From NCBI GenBank assembly GCA_020809705.1, contig CP085829.1:682001-746000 (forward strand): 64,000 nt of DNA, read 5' to 3'. The position numbers and the translations under genes are program-made. This document shows, one piece after another, positions 43,705-54,145 of this stretch. Origin of the DNA: Calonectria ilicicola. Lineage: Eukaryota > Ascomycota > Sordariomycetes > Hypocreales > Nectriaceae. The notes beneath the pieces are model-generated. The model did no database searches. It was not told the origin of the DNA and worked only from the letters and a program-made list of their open reading frames with translations. How positions within the stretch are numbered: position 1 is the stretch's first letter; each line of letters starts with the position of its first letter.

Positions 43705-44069
43705 TCAACGCATCTTAGGTGTGTCAGAATGTGGCGCGGTGTCACCCGTGGAAGCGGGTTGGTTGCTGTCAAGCTTTGACGTGACTTGAACAATAAAGGC
43801 GTCTGCTTGTGATGTGTAGTATTGGATTCGATCTGGTCGGTCGGTTGAGTATATAATATCAAGGAAGATATTTTGTGTTTCGTATTCTACAGCCCTAGTT
43901 TGGGACGGGGTCTCGTTCTTGGGCTCATTATGGACGATTTTGGAGCTGGAACTATGCAACTGTTAGTATGCAATGTCCTCATCACATACACCAAGAGAGG
44001 CAGCGGGATACAGGGAGAGAATGCCAGAATATCTGGAGCAAAGTGAAGGGAAACATACGTGTGAGCCAT
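43705..44069 (-). CDS. Small unknown protein, paralogue 2 of the duplicated pair
   Basis: Exon 1 44069-44059 (ATGGCTCACAC), intron 107 bp (GTATGT...GCATAG, branch CTAAC), exon 2 43951-43705; 85 aa. Conserved core FLDIIYSTDRPDRIQYYTS matches paralogue 1; the tail is polar (NQPASTGDTAPHSDT). TATAAA on the minus strand at 44220-44215. It is divergent from the Clr5-ankyrin gene at 45135. Function unknown; conservation at protein level between otherwise diverged copies suggests it is or was under selection. Confidence 0.6.
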
Positions 44070-45134
44070 GTTTGGTAGAGTTTGGCAATGGTTGCGAGTG
44101 TTGTACGTAGGGAAAGAAAAAATGGGACCAAGATTGGAGAGATTCTAGATGGATGTAGTATGATGTACAAGTGTGCAGGTGACAAGAAGAATATTGGTTG
44201 GGAAGGGTGGTGAATTTATAACGGACGAGGAAAGACCTGGTGTAGGAGATGGGGCGCCACTTTTCAATAATAGAAAACGACTTGACGCGAATCTAGGAAT
44301 GGGCGGAGGGGGTAGATGCTGCAATCATCCCCAAGCTCAAGCTGTCAAACCTAGAAAAAGCAGCATCAACATGGTCCAAGTCTAGGTCCCTGCTTAGGAG
44401 GTGTGGGTCCAGCTCGACAGGTCCCTTTTCCTTTCATGGAAGCAGGAGCACCCGTACTGGGGCGAGATTTGGACCATGCCCAATCACATCAAAATGTGGA
44501 ACGGTTAGCCCTGGTCGGGGGCGGGTGTGATCCACAAGGCTCCACTATAACTGGTTTGAATTGCCTTCCCACCCTAGAGTGGGTACCCCGACATGCAAAA
44601 TTTGGCTCTAGACCAATCACACAACGTTGATCAGACGGGTGGTTCTGTTGTTAGTTAAGACATGCAATCAATCCCGCTTGAGGACGTTGACTTTTCAGAT
44701 AATGGCAACCCGAAGTGTAGAGCGTGAGTGCAGGCCCTTTCGGGAGACATCAATAGCCAAGATGCCGATTCGGCATGAACGTGCCGAGCTAACGAGACTC
44801 TAAGCATCAACTCTATGTCGCGCTGCCTGTCAGGCGGTGGGCTGAGTGAGATCACATCTGCAGGCAGACGGTGATCAAAGCGACGCCATCGCTGCCATTT
44901 GCCATGCCGCCGCCACACTAACAGGGAGCTGTGTTAGTGTAATTGGCGGGTCTCAAACATTCAAAATTTGGACCAGATCCAATCACCGATAGCCACCAAC
45001 GCCACAGCCAAGAGCAACGCGCACAAAATTGATGGCGCTTTGTCGGCATATATATACCCAACCTCCATCCTCCCCTTTACGGCCTCTTCCCATCTTTACA
45101 GCAAAAACCATCATCATACTTTTCAAGATTTATC
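44070..45134. promoter_or_regulatory. Divergent promoter region of the intact pair, with CCAAT-containing repeats
   Basis: About 1.07 kb with no gene. It contains three copies of an AAAATTTGG...CCAATCAC block (see next entry) and TATATATA at 45049-45056, about 80 bp before the Clr5 start codon, with a CT-rich leader after it. Confidence 0.6.
44466..44986 (+). repeat. Three copies of (A)TTTGG-x2-C-x4-CCAATCAC
   Basis: Copies at 44466-44487, 44597-44620 and 44963-44986 share the pattern TTTGG, a short spacer, and CCAATCAC (the first reads CCCAATCAC). CCAAT is the core of the fungal HAP/CBF complex site. All three have the same orientation toward the Clr5 gene. Confidence 0.7.
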
Positions 45135-48100
45135 ATGCCCCCAACCTCTGATATCATCGCCGATGAATGGATCAAGTTCAAACATGTCATCTGCGACTTG
45201 TACTCGACTCATACACTGGAAGGGGTCATCGAATTGATGAAAAAACGGCACAACTTTGCAAAATCGTTAGTATAGACCCCTACATGAGCACAAAAGCTCG
45301 CCATTTAGCATGCTAATACAAGCTAGGAAAGGACAGTATGTGTCCAAGTTGCGAGATTGGAAGGTGTCCAAATACGCCAAGACTACCACCGCAAGCGACT
45401 GGAAAGCAGCCAGTTACAAAGTCGCCAAGGCCAAAAAGCGCGGCAAAACCGTTCAGCTTTATCGTAATCACAAGCTGGTAACTCCAAAAGTCCTTCAAAC
45501 CCAGGGATATCTCACAACCACGGAGCAGAAAAGCTTTGAAGGTGCATTGATGCTCTTGGCCAAATAGTTGAAGGGTGCCTGCTAATTCTGATCCAGTCTC
45601 ATCTCCCCGGACACCCGAAGAGTTCGCAATGGATATCCAGTCGCCTAGACCGCCTGTGGAGTTGCATCTGCCTTGTCATGATCTGTATGATATGTTCAGA
45701 AACCTTACAGATCAATGTGAGCCTCACCTAGATGTAAAGTATTGCTTTTGAGACCTAACATTTCACGTGCTAGTCAAGGAATTCCCAGATATCCAAGATA
45801 CTACCGTTGGTCTTTTCAATTCTTCTAACAACCAGAGCGATAGACTACTGTCAGACTACCGCCCAGAATCCTACAATTGGCCTGTTGTCGTCAATTCAGA
45901 GACCGGACTCCAGCATACAAAGATGGACCATTGGTTTCAATTCATCACTTATGTCCTCTCCAATAATCATTTGAAGGATCTGAAAGAACCAGGACAAACC
46001 AGCAAGGATTCTTTTAAGATTCGAAAAAACTTGTTTCAGGTTTTAAAACAATTCGGCGCTGTGGCCTTTTTAAACTCTGCTCCTACATCGCACCTGCCTA
46101 GTATTCAGGCTTTGAATGAAAGCCTTTTCCGGCTGGCCATCGAGGCAGAAGATCTTAATACTGTCCACTACTTGCTCGAGAATGGCCTCAACCCGAATGG
46201 GCACGTTTGCTATCACCCATTAGGTCTGGGCGTCACACCGCTCCAATTTACCCTCTTAGCTGGAAATTTGCAAATTTCCAGGCTTTTGGTTAAATATAAT
46301 TCGAAGCTTGATATACCAGGCAGCGGTTGGAAAAGTAGTTCTATAGCTCTAGCCATCCTCGGCTGGCGCGAGATGCTAAAGCCACGCATCATGGATGAGG
46401 ATGAAGTCGACTTTTTACAACAACGTGTCGGTGAGATGACGACTTTTGTCGAATATCTCCTGTCTCATGGCGCAATGCTAAATGCTGATGACCTTGAGAT
46501 CAGTGAGGACCCCTGGAGCCGGGATGATTTTGAAGAACCAGCCTATCTTCCATCACGACTCGACAATGGGTGCGACGGTGAACTCTTGGCGATACCCCTC
46601 GTAGTCGCTTCAAGTTATCACCTCGACCGGCTAGTAGAAATCTTTCTTGAACGGGGGACCCACTCTCTCAGTTCAATGATTTCAAGCCTGAATGTCTCAT
46701 TCAAAGCTTCTCTCCGCGAATGTGCAAATTGGTGTGTGCGAGATATCAAATATAAATGGCTACCAGACTTTCCTCTGAACGTGGTATCCAAGCTCCTGAA
46801 GGCCGGGGCTGATGTCAATTGTCGGATCGGCAAGGGATATGATGGGGGGCTCCACTGCTTAGAAATTTTAACATTCTCAACTAGGTGGAGTACTGTAGCT
46901 GCGAATGTGCTATTTGCTTATGGCGCAAATCCAGCAGCCGTGAGGCCTCGATTTCTAGAGGACTGTGAGGATGAGACATTATCTTCTTTCCTTTCTTCAG
47001 CCATCCTGTCAAATCTGACTGTGGCTACTTATGACACTTTCCTTTATCGCTCTGAGGACAGAAGGTGGATATTTCAGTACGTCGATAAAGTGTCTTGCAA
47101 GGCTACGCGGCATGACTGTATAAAATACATGCTTTGCCACCCATTCGGGGATGCACTCAAAGAAAGTATGCCGTTTTCCAAACGGCCGTCCGCAACACTC
47201 TCTATGTTACTCCGACAGTTCCATGACATGTCAGACGATATACATGCACTTACAGTAATCATGAGCTCCCTCAGCAAAGTGTCGGTTCACATTTTACTCA
47301 ATGCTGATGGGAATGCCTTTCGAGCATTTGTCAAGCATATATCTCAAAAGTCTACTGGTTTCATTGGGATGTCGCTTCACCAGCGCAACATACCACTGGC
47401 AGAATATCTCATCAAAGCAGGCTTAAATGTCAATGATGTATTCAGAGACGAATATCCATTTGTCACTGGAACAGCTCTCTGCGCCTCTATTAAAACTGGT
47501 GAGTATGCCATAATGAAACTTCTATTGGAACGAGATGCAAAATATGATGTAGCTTCTGGTCGGTGTGCCTGTGGTAATGCAATTAATTACAGCGCTCTGA
47601 TAGCCGCCGCTGAGATGGGAAACATTGACTTGATCTACAGTTTAGTTGCAACGGGTGCGAACATAAATATCTGTGGGTCATCTGGTAAGGGAATATACCT
47701 CAGTCAACGTACATGTACCTGCGTTACGCCCCTCAGCACACTTTTGTATTGTCGTAAGCATTATTTTGCAGGCGAAAGCGATTTCAAATTGATGGCTACA
47801 AATATGCTCCTAGACAAAGGTGCAGATCCGTTGCATATCGCAGTACTTGCGGGCTTGAGTGAACTCCAACCCTCTCTGCTTCGGCCAATTCTGGAAAAAA
47901 TCACAAGTCTCCTCACAAGCCTCTCACTGCCAACTATTATTGGGATTACAAATGCAGCTGAGGTTCTGGGAGCGGCAATCCAGCTAGGAGATGCAACAAT
48001 TTTGAAGCGCATCTTGGACCAAAGCCCTACTCTCTTAGAGATGTCGACTAGTGCTATCCAAGCTCCCATATTGAAAGCGGTTTCTTCCAATAATGTCACA

Positions 48101-49147
48101 TCAATCAAACTATTACTTGAGTATGAGGCTCAACTGCTGGTTCGAATTTCCAAATCGATATTTGATTGCCGTGATCCATCTTTCCACAAAACCCATGATG
48201 GTATCCCCGGGTTCATTGGCACTCTATTAGAGTATGCTGTGTATGAAGGCCAATACAATATGGTTGATTTTTTGATTTCACATCCACACGGGACTAAAAT
48301 TGAAAACACAGACGATGGGTCTAGTGCTGCAAGAGCACTCAAGATTGCTCTCCAAAGGCAGCATTTTGACACGGCGGCTCTGCTATTTGAAAAGGGTGCC
48401 CGGATAAACACACCACACCCCTTCCCAATACTGCGTACGCAATGGGAAAGACCGCGCCTTCGAACCTTTATATCTACTGGTAATCTTTCTGAGATAAAAA
48501 AGCTACACCAAATGGGAGCAGATATCAATGCGGATGCAGATCCAACAGCGCTGCAATATGCGATTGATCAAAATCAATATGGCATTGCTGAATTCCTAAT
48601 TCAGCACGGAGCTAACATCAATGCGCCGGCTGCCAGCAGTAGTGGAAAGACTTGTCTACAAAATGTTGCGTCAATGGGAAATCTGGAGTGGGTTAAGCTG
48701 TTGATAAGATGTGGCGCTGACCCGAATGCGCCGCCCAATAACCTCCAACTCCCAGGGTACACCGCACTTCAACACGCGGTGCGAAACCGTCACCTAGATA
48801 TGGTAAGATTTCTCGTGGAGAATGGCGCCGATGTCAACGCCAGGTCAGCGTCGCCGCAGAAGACCACGGCTTTACAACTTGCAGCTCGCAAAGGGGTTTG
48901 TCCTATTGCCGAATTCTTGATACGACACAATGCGGATGTTAACGCGGGGCACCCAGAAACCCTTGATCGAAACCCTTTGGAGCTGTCAGCAAGGAATGGG
49001 AGACTTGACATGGCACAGCTACTTCTCAATCATGACGCTGGGTGCGGAGAAGAAAATTTGAAGAGTCGAGAAAATGCTTGTAGACTGGCGGAGGATCATG
49101 GTTATTTTGCTATTCGGGACTTGATTAATAACCATTTCAACGTCTGA
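45135..49147 (+). CDS. Clr5-domain ankyrin-repeat protein
   Basis: Four exons, 45135-45265, 45327-45541, 45597-45716 and 45774-49147 (introns 55-61 bp), 1,279 aa. Residues 8-45 form the Clr5 domain (ADEWIKFKHVICDLYST, GVIELMKKRHNF) found at the N-terminus of many fungal proteins and in S. pombe Clr5, where it acts in heterochromatin silencing. A basic region follows (YKVAKAKKRGKTVQLYR). Ankyrin repeats appear around residues 280-330 and 600-650, and a clear C-terminal array of about five units lies at 1080-1240 (IAEFLIQHGANINAP, VKLLIRCGADPNAP, VRFLVENGADVNAR, IAEFLIRHNADVNAG, AQLLLNHDAG). Such proteins are expanded in filamentous fungi; the repeats probably bind a protein partner. A 5' stub of a paralogue is at 42030. 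Confidence 0.9.
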
Positions 49148-49957
49148 GGAAATGGTTCCACTTTCTTCTTCTTTTATCTTCTTTCCATAGCTAGCTTTTT
49201 AAGACACACGCTATATTAAAACCACCAAAATGTCACATGCAACCACCTTGCGAGCATGCGTCAAGGTCTCCTCAGCGTGCAAGACACAGCTCGCCTCTAC
49301 CTGCTTGTGTTTTGATGCAACATCCCAAACCACAACAAAGTCAATCATACGCAATAATCGTCGCAATTGCAAGATCCCAAATAGTTGCTTCAGCCTTTTG
49401 GGTAATTTATATAACGCTTGTGCCTTTCAAGTCTACTCCTACCCATTTCATCACCAATATAACTCTCGTACCAGCTACAAGTACAGTCTCGATCAACCCG
49501 TTGGCAGCGGCTTATTTAGGCTTTTGCATGCAAGTAGAGTCCGGCTAAAACTTCATTGGTACCCCTATGGTGGAACCTTTGTAAAATTTTGCTACAACAA
49601 GTTATCATCGGCTTAGTATTGGCAATCAACACTCTAGTCTATTCCACAAATTCTTCCGTAAATCCTACTTCGAGTGTGAAATATGTGTCAAATGGCTATC
49701 AGGTGAGAAGCTTGGGCAACCTTTTGCCTAGGTGTCCATTTACAAAGAAGCCTCGAGTCTTGTGTCACAAATCATAATCATGGTTGCGTCACATGACATG
49801 TTTGCTAGCACCAGATTGATTTAACATTCAATTGTCCGTCGGCTGAGTCACACGTGCCAATCACAAATCGAAGCCCCAAACCCAATTAATCACACCTTTC
49901 CAACTACATGTTCCTTGTAAGTTCGACATTTACTCTCGCTGGCGCCACCGCAAAAGA
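49148..49957. other. Intergenic, no supported gene
   Basis: Two overlapping frames start at 49230 and 49237 but neither resembles a protein family or shows convincing splice structure. Promoter of the gene at 49958. Confidence 0.45.
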
Positions 49958-50887
49958 ATGAAGCTGGTCAGAATTAATCACAGCGACGTTGTCGCCGACT
50001 GCGAAAATGGCCCATCTACCAAATTCAACACTTGCTTCCACCCCATTGACGAGGTCGATCTCCCGCGTCCTTCTGAAGAGCCCTACTCATTCTCCCGCTG
50101 GCTTCCGGTGATTCTGAAAACGCGACATCTCAGTGAAAGCGCCGCGCAAACCGTCAGACTCTCGGCGTCGCAAGCCAAAATCCTCCTCGACGCGTCGGCA
50201 GTCTCCATCATCACCGGCGAAAAGAGTCGCGTGTTCGACGAAGATATTCGAGAGGTGGTGTATCCTGCATTTTCGGGGCTCCGGTTTCCACCCGAAGGGT
50301 TGTTTATGCGCTTGGATGCGTGCTCGCCCAAGGACGGCAGACAGACAGTGCCTGGGCGATTAAGCTTGCACTCCATCGACGACATCATTTTCCGCGTGAC
50401 AACATCGCAACGCGCCGCCAACAGCATCGCCAAAGTCCTAGGATCTGCCACTCCAACACTCAACATGATATTTCTACTCTTCAACACGCGCATGGCCTCC
50501 GACCGCGAGTACAGGGTCTACTGCCCGCCTGGCAAAGGATCCATCACGGCGATAAGCCAATATTGCTGGCACAAACCCTGGCTGTTTGCGCACCTAGACC
50601 CTATCGAAATGCAAAGACTGGCTGACAAAATTCAGCTCGGCGTCGCTGGGCTGCATGACCAAATTATTGCCGATTTGAAGCCCCAGGCAGAGTTGGATGG
50701 GCTCCTCCTAAAACAGGGCTTCTCGTTTGATGTCTTTTATGACGAGAAGAGCGATGCGTTTGAGCTTGTTGAGCTCAATGTCTTCGGGGCCAGAAGTGGA
50801 TGCGGCTCTTGCTTGTTCCACTGGGTTGATGATTTAGCTCTGCTGTATGGAGAGCAGGATGAGGCTGAATTTAGGGTTTCGTGCTAA
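49958..50887 (+). CDS. D123 / ATP-grasp-like protein
   Basis: Single exon, 309 aa, start MKLVRINHSD. The C-terminal half has the order expected of the D123 (Cdc123) ATP-grasp fold: FLLFNTRMASDREYRVYCPPG (the residues that contact nucleotide in D123 are in the matching EFRCFV segment), then a strand-turn ISQYCWHKPWLF, then FSFDVFYDEKSDAFELVELN with the metal-binding acidic residues, and VFGARSGCGSCLFHWVDD in place of the NPFG...LF-x-W of D123. The N-terminal half (SFSRWLPVILKTRHL) also fits. Cdc123 assembles eIF2 in all eukaryotes; this shorter, divergent version is probably a fungal side-branch with another role. The assignment is by motif order only. Confidence 0.65.
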   Translation: MKLVRINHSDVVADCENGPSTKFNTCFHPIDEVDLPRPSEEPYSFSRWLPVILKTRHLSESAAQTVRLSASQAKILLDASAVSIITGEKSRVFDEDIREVVYPAFSGLRFPPEGLFMRLDACSPKDGRQTVPGRLSLHSIDDIIFRVTTSQRAANSIAKVLGSATPTLNMIFLLFNTRMASDREYRVYCPPGKGSITAISQYCWHKPWLFAHLDPIEMQRLADKIQLGVAGLHDQIIADLKPQAELDGLLLKQGFSFDVFYDEKSDAFELVELNVFGARSGCGSCLFHWVDDLALLYGEQDEAEFRVSC

Positions 50888-51086
50888 CTCGGAAGCATCT
50901 TCCGTGCACGAAGCGACTCGCAAGGGAAGCGAGGAAGTTGGCCGAGATGTTATTTCTCATCAAGATATTTTCTTTTCTAAATGAAACGCCAATATTAGCA
51001 TCACGCGCTGTGTTACAGGAAAAAATTGCGTTCAATACTTACCTTTCTGCATCTTCGGGACACATTTCCTCATAGTGATGTCAATT

Positions 51087-52442
51087 CTATCTTGGATCTT
51101 TCGCTTCTTCGTCCGAAGTGTGCTCTATCACCACAGCTACCGAGCCATGCCGTAGAGCTTCCCTGTTATGGATATAGTCCGGTGTCTTACCAATGCCAGG
51201 AGACATGACTTGCTCAGGGTCGTTGGAAAGCAACTGAGGACCCGTCGCAAAACTGCTAGGGACGGATTCAAACGACGCCACTACTTTTGGCTTGAGGTAC
51301 GGGCTCAAGGATGGCAAGAAGCAAACGAGTAAGCCAATGTATAAATCCAAAGCACTCCAGAGCTCTATTCATGGTTAGATATGCCATTCAAGATTAAGAA
51401 CATAATCAAAATGGAAACCTGCACTTACCAATCATTGTGATGGATCGGAAGTTTCCGTCGTTGCCAAACTGAATGGTCATGAATCTCGTGATTGACATGG
51501 CAATGTCAATGGAGCCGATGAGAAAAATGGCGTACACGCTGTGCCTTGTTCTGGCTCGCATGTCTATTTCGTAAATTGCCAGCCATGGTAAAATAAAGAC
51601 TTTGGGTATGACCGTCAGCTCAACGATGCCAAGAGCAGCAAAAGAAAATCATGTAAAGTAGCAATTTTACTTACTGAAAATGCTTCCAAAGATGTGTAAT
51701 GACCAGGCGACTTCGAATACGATGGCTACTACGTCTCCGCTGCACAACAGCTCTGGATGTGAGAGATCCCTGGATTCTGGTTAATAGGTGCAATCTTGGT
51801 CGTGTCAAAGACATGAGGTTTACATACCAGTTCCTTTTTATCGGGTAGCAGAGAAATAATTGCACTGCCATGGTGCCGATATATGCTGCAGCACAATAGA
51901 TCATAGTGGCCCACAGCGCGATTCGCCTTTTCACCATGAAAGCGGGGAACAACTTGTAATATACGATAAGAAGAGTGGCTTTGCAGAGATAAAATGTGGC
52001 AAAATATGGAATGATGCCATACCACATGATCTGGTAGCAGTGGTGGTTAGTTGCGAAACGGTCATGTGCAGGGGAAGACGCGTCGATTGAGGCCTGCGAT
52101 TCCGTACCTTCAACACACGCTCCAGCTTCTCGGGCGTCGCATTGTACCCCACGAGAGTATAATTCAGATCAGGTCGGAGGATTCCCTCAAACTTGTAGAC
52201 GACATCAAAGGCGGAGCAGGCGCAGGCGGAGCACCAGGCCAAGAGCATGGAGTAGTCATTGAGCAAGAGGCCGGCCTTTTGCAGCACGAGGCGCAAGTAG
52301 ATGCGCGCGATCAGGACGACGGTGCAGAGGCCCAGCAGCACGTAGATGACGGTCTATGAGGTACTTGTTAGCATGCCTAGATACGAGGTCAATATGGAGC
52401 AAGGCGACGCACCAAAACGACCGCTGCCGATGGAGGATCCAT
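51087..52442 (-). CDS. Rhodopsin-domain seven-transmembrane protein (fungal)
   Basis: Six exons on the minus strand: 52442-52413, 52353-52108, 52030-51828, 51769-51675, 51599-51429 and 51364-51087; 340 aa. Introns 58-90 bp with GT-AG ends and consistent phase; exon 1 encodes only MDPPSAAVVL. Seven membrane segments can be traced: VIYVLLGLCTVVLIARIYL; YSMLLAWCSACACSAFDVV; IPYFATFYLCKATLLIVYY; ALWATMIYCAAAYIGTMAV; AIVFEVAWSLHIFGSIFIF; SVYAIFLIGSIDIAMSITRF; and ALDLYIGLLVCFLPSLSPYL. This is the fungal rhodopsin-like integral membrane family (related to PTH11-type proteins), not opsins; no retinal lysine is seen. The cytoplasmic tail is hydrophilic. Confidence 0.85.
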
Positions 52443-54145
52443 TGCTGGTGCTGGTGGTGCTGTGGTGGGGTGATGGCATCGCGAAAGGGGAACACGGGGG
52501 GTTAATGGTCGTCAGGACATGGGTCAAATTAGGGGAGCCGGCCTGATCAGGCAAAACAATGTCTGTGCGATCGCCCTGCTTCAGCTTAACGCCACAAAGG
52601 GTCTTGGCCAAAGTGATAAGCGAAGGGGTCCAAACGCGGAACGTCCAGCGCAGTCAAACGGGAACTCTCGTTGACGCATTTTGCTGTTCACGATGACGGT
52701 TCTTTGCCATAAGAGCACTGCAAGCACTTGAAGTTAAAAACTCAAGGTTTGGGCTGTAGCTCGAAACGGGGTTTGACTTTGCTGGCGGGGATCGACAGTA
52801 TCCGCGGCTACACGCAGTGGGCACCAGGGTGACGGCACTAGCTTGGCGAATGAAGCATCCCTGTCTTTATTTTCTTTTTGAGACCCGTGCTTGCCGCCTC
52901 GTTTGGGAGCGAGTCAAAAGGAGACCCAACCCAGCCGGTCCCGCAAGAGTACATGATGTGATGTTTCAATAACCCGGTCGCAATTGGAATCCAGCTGAGC
53001 TACAGTGGCAAACGCACATGTCTGACTTTGCGCTGTGGAATGCGGAATGAGGCTGGAACAGCTGATGATGGAACAAGGGTCGAGCTTATTTTTGCCTCGG
53101 CCCGCGATGCCGTCAGACATGATTAAAAGCAAGTTGGAGCGTGCAGGAAGAATGCCTTGTTATTGCAACAATGCCAACTGATGCAAAACCACTCCAGTAC
53201 CGCTACGAAGACATGATTTGAGTAACCATCAATATCATTCCATCATTCAAAAGGGCACCATGGAAAGTTATGCACACTGCAATGCGACGCGACCGCAAAT
53301 CTTCTTTTTCTTGAGGGAGGTATGGCAGAAGACTTTTGCGAGCAGAGATTGAGGAATTCTGAAGATGCAGTCGATAGAGCGAGTGCATCAGTGAAGCTAA
53401 CTTAAAATTGCAGTAAACTAGTTGCGTAGAAGGCGAACCTTGGAGTGCCACAGCGCAACTGGTTTTGCCCTGTTAAAATTGCAGTGAAGGGGACCTCTGT
53501 CATGGGTCACTTGCGTCCAAAAAACTGCTTAGTCAGACTACAGTTCCCTGGTGGTGCTAAAATTGCAGTGCCGCTGGGCCACGCAACCACCCAAGTCATT
53601 TGCTTGTCTTCCCATTGGACGTTTGTTCTACTTCTACCTGACACTCGATGCTGTGGGACTTGTAGGAAAATGCGCAAGCTGCTCCTGTGCTCCGGCCAAT
53701 CGCGACTTGGGTGAGCTAGGTGAGCCAGGGGCAGACGCAGGGCAAATTATCTGATCTGACGTAGTAGTATGGTGGAACTGATCCTCATTAGTACAATATC
53801 GCCAAATACGTGCCCCGTGTCGTGTTTTGTTGGTGGGATAAATCATGAAAGCTATTTAGTGTGATAGCATTTCCAAAAAGCGGATAGTTACGTCACACGC
53901 AATATTCATTAAGATAATATCCACCTTTTCATCCTACACTATCACTAGGATCACTATCAAGCACCATAATAATACAACAGAGGTGATCAGAGGTCAAGGG
54001 TAGTTCAGTTTCAACATGGGTGCCTAGGTCAAGCATGATCATAGCAGAGCGCGTACTGTTTGATCAACCAATTGATTCAATCAATTACATATATCTTGAT
54101 GCAATATTCTATAATATCCACTATGTCAAAGTCGTTCAAGATTTT
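52443..54145. other. Intergenic with repeat copy A
   Basis: Promoter of the rhodopsin-like gene, then the dispersed repeat at 53223-53570, then the 3' side of the gene at 54146. No other gene seen. Confidence 0.5.
53223..53570 (+). repeat. Dispersed ~350-bp repeat, copy A
   Basis: Aligns along its length with copy B at 57769 in the same orientation. Shared blocks include TTGAGGAATTCTGAA, TAGAGCG-x-GTGCATC, GGCGAACCTT, CAACTGGTTTTGCC and GCTTAGTCAGACTA. It contains three copies of the 16-bp motif at about 53399, 53471-53486 (TGTTAAAATTGCAGTG) and 53555-53570 (TGCTAAAATTGCAGTG), spaced 72 and 84 bp. No coding capacity. Confidence 0.8.

Noticed and set aside
49230..49616. Plus-strand frame of 128 codons
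   Set aside because: Cysteine-rich start suggested a small secreted protein, but no signal peptide and no regular cysteine spacing.
53551..53754. Short plus-strand frame with a Cys-rich stretch beside repeat A
   Set aside because: Overlaps the repeat and has no zinc-cluster spacing.
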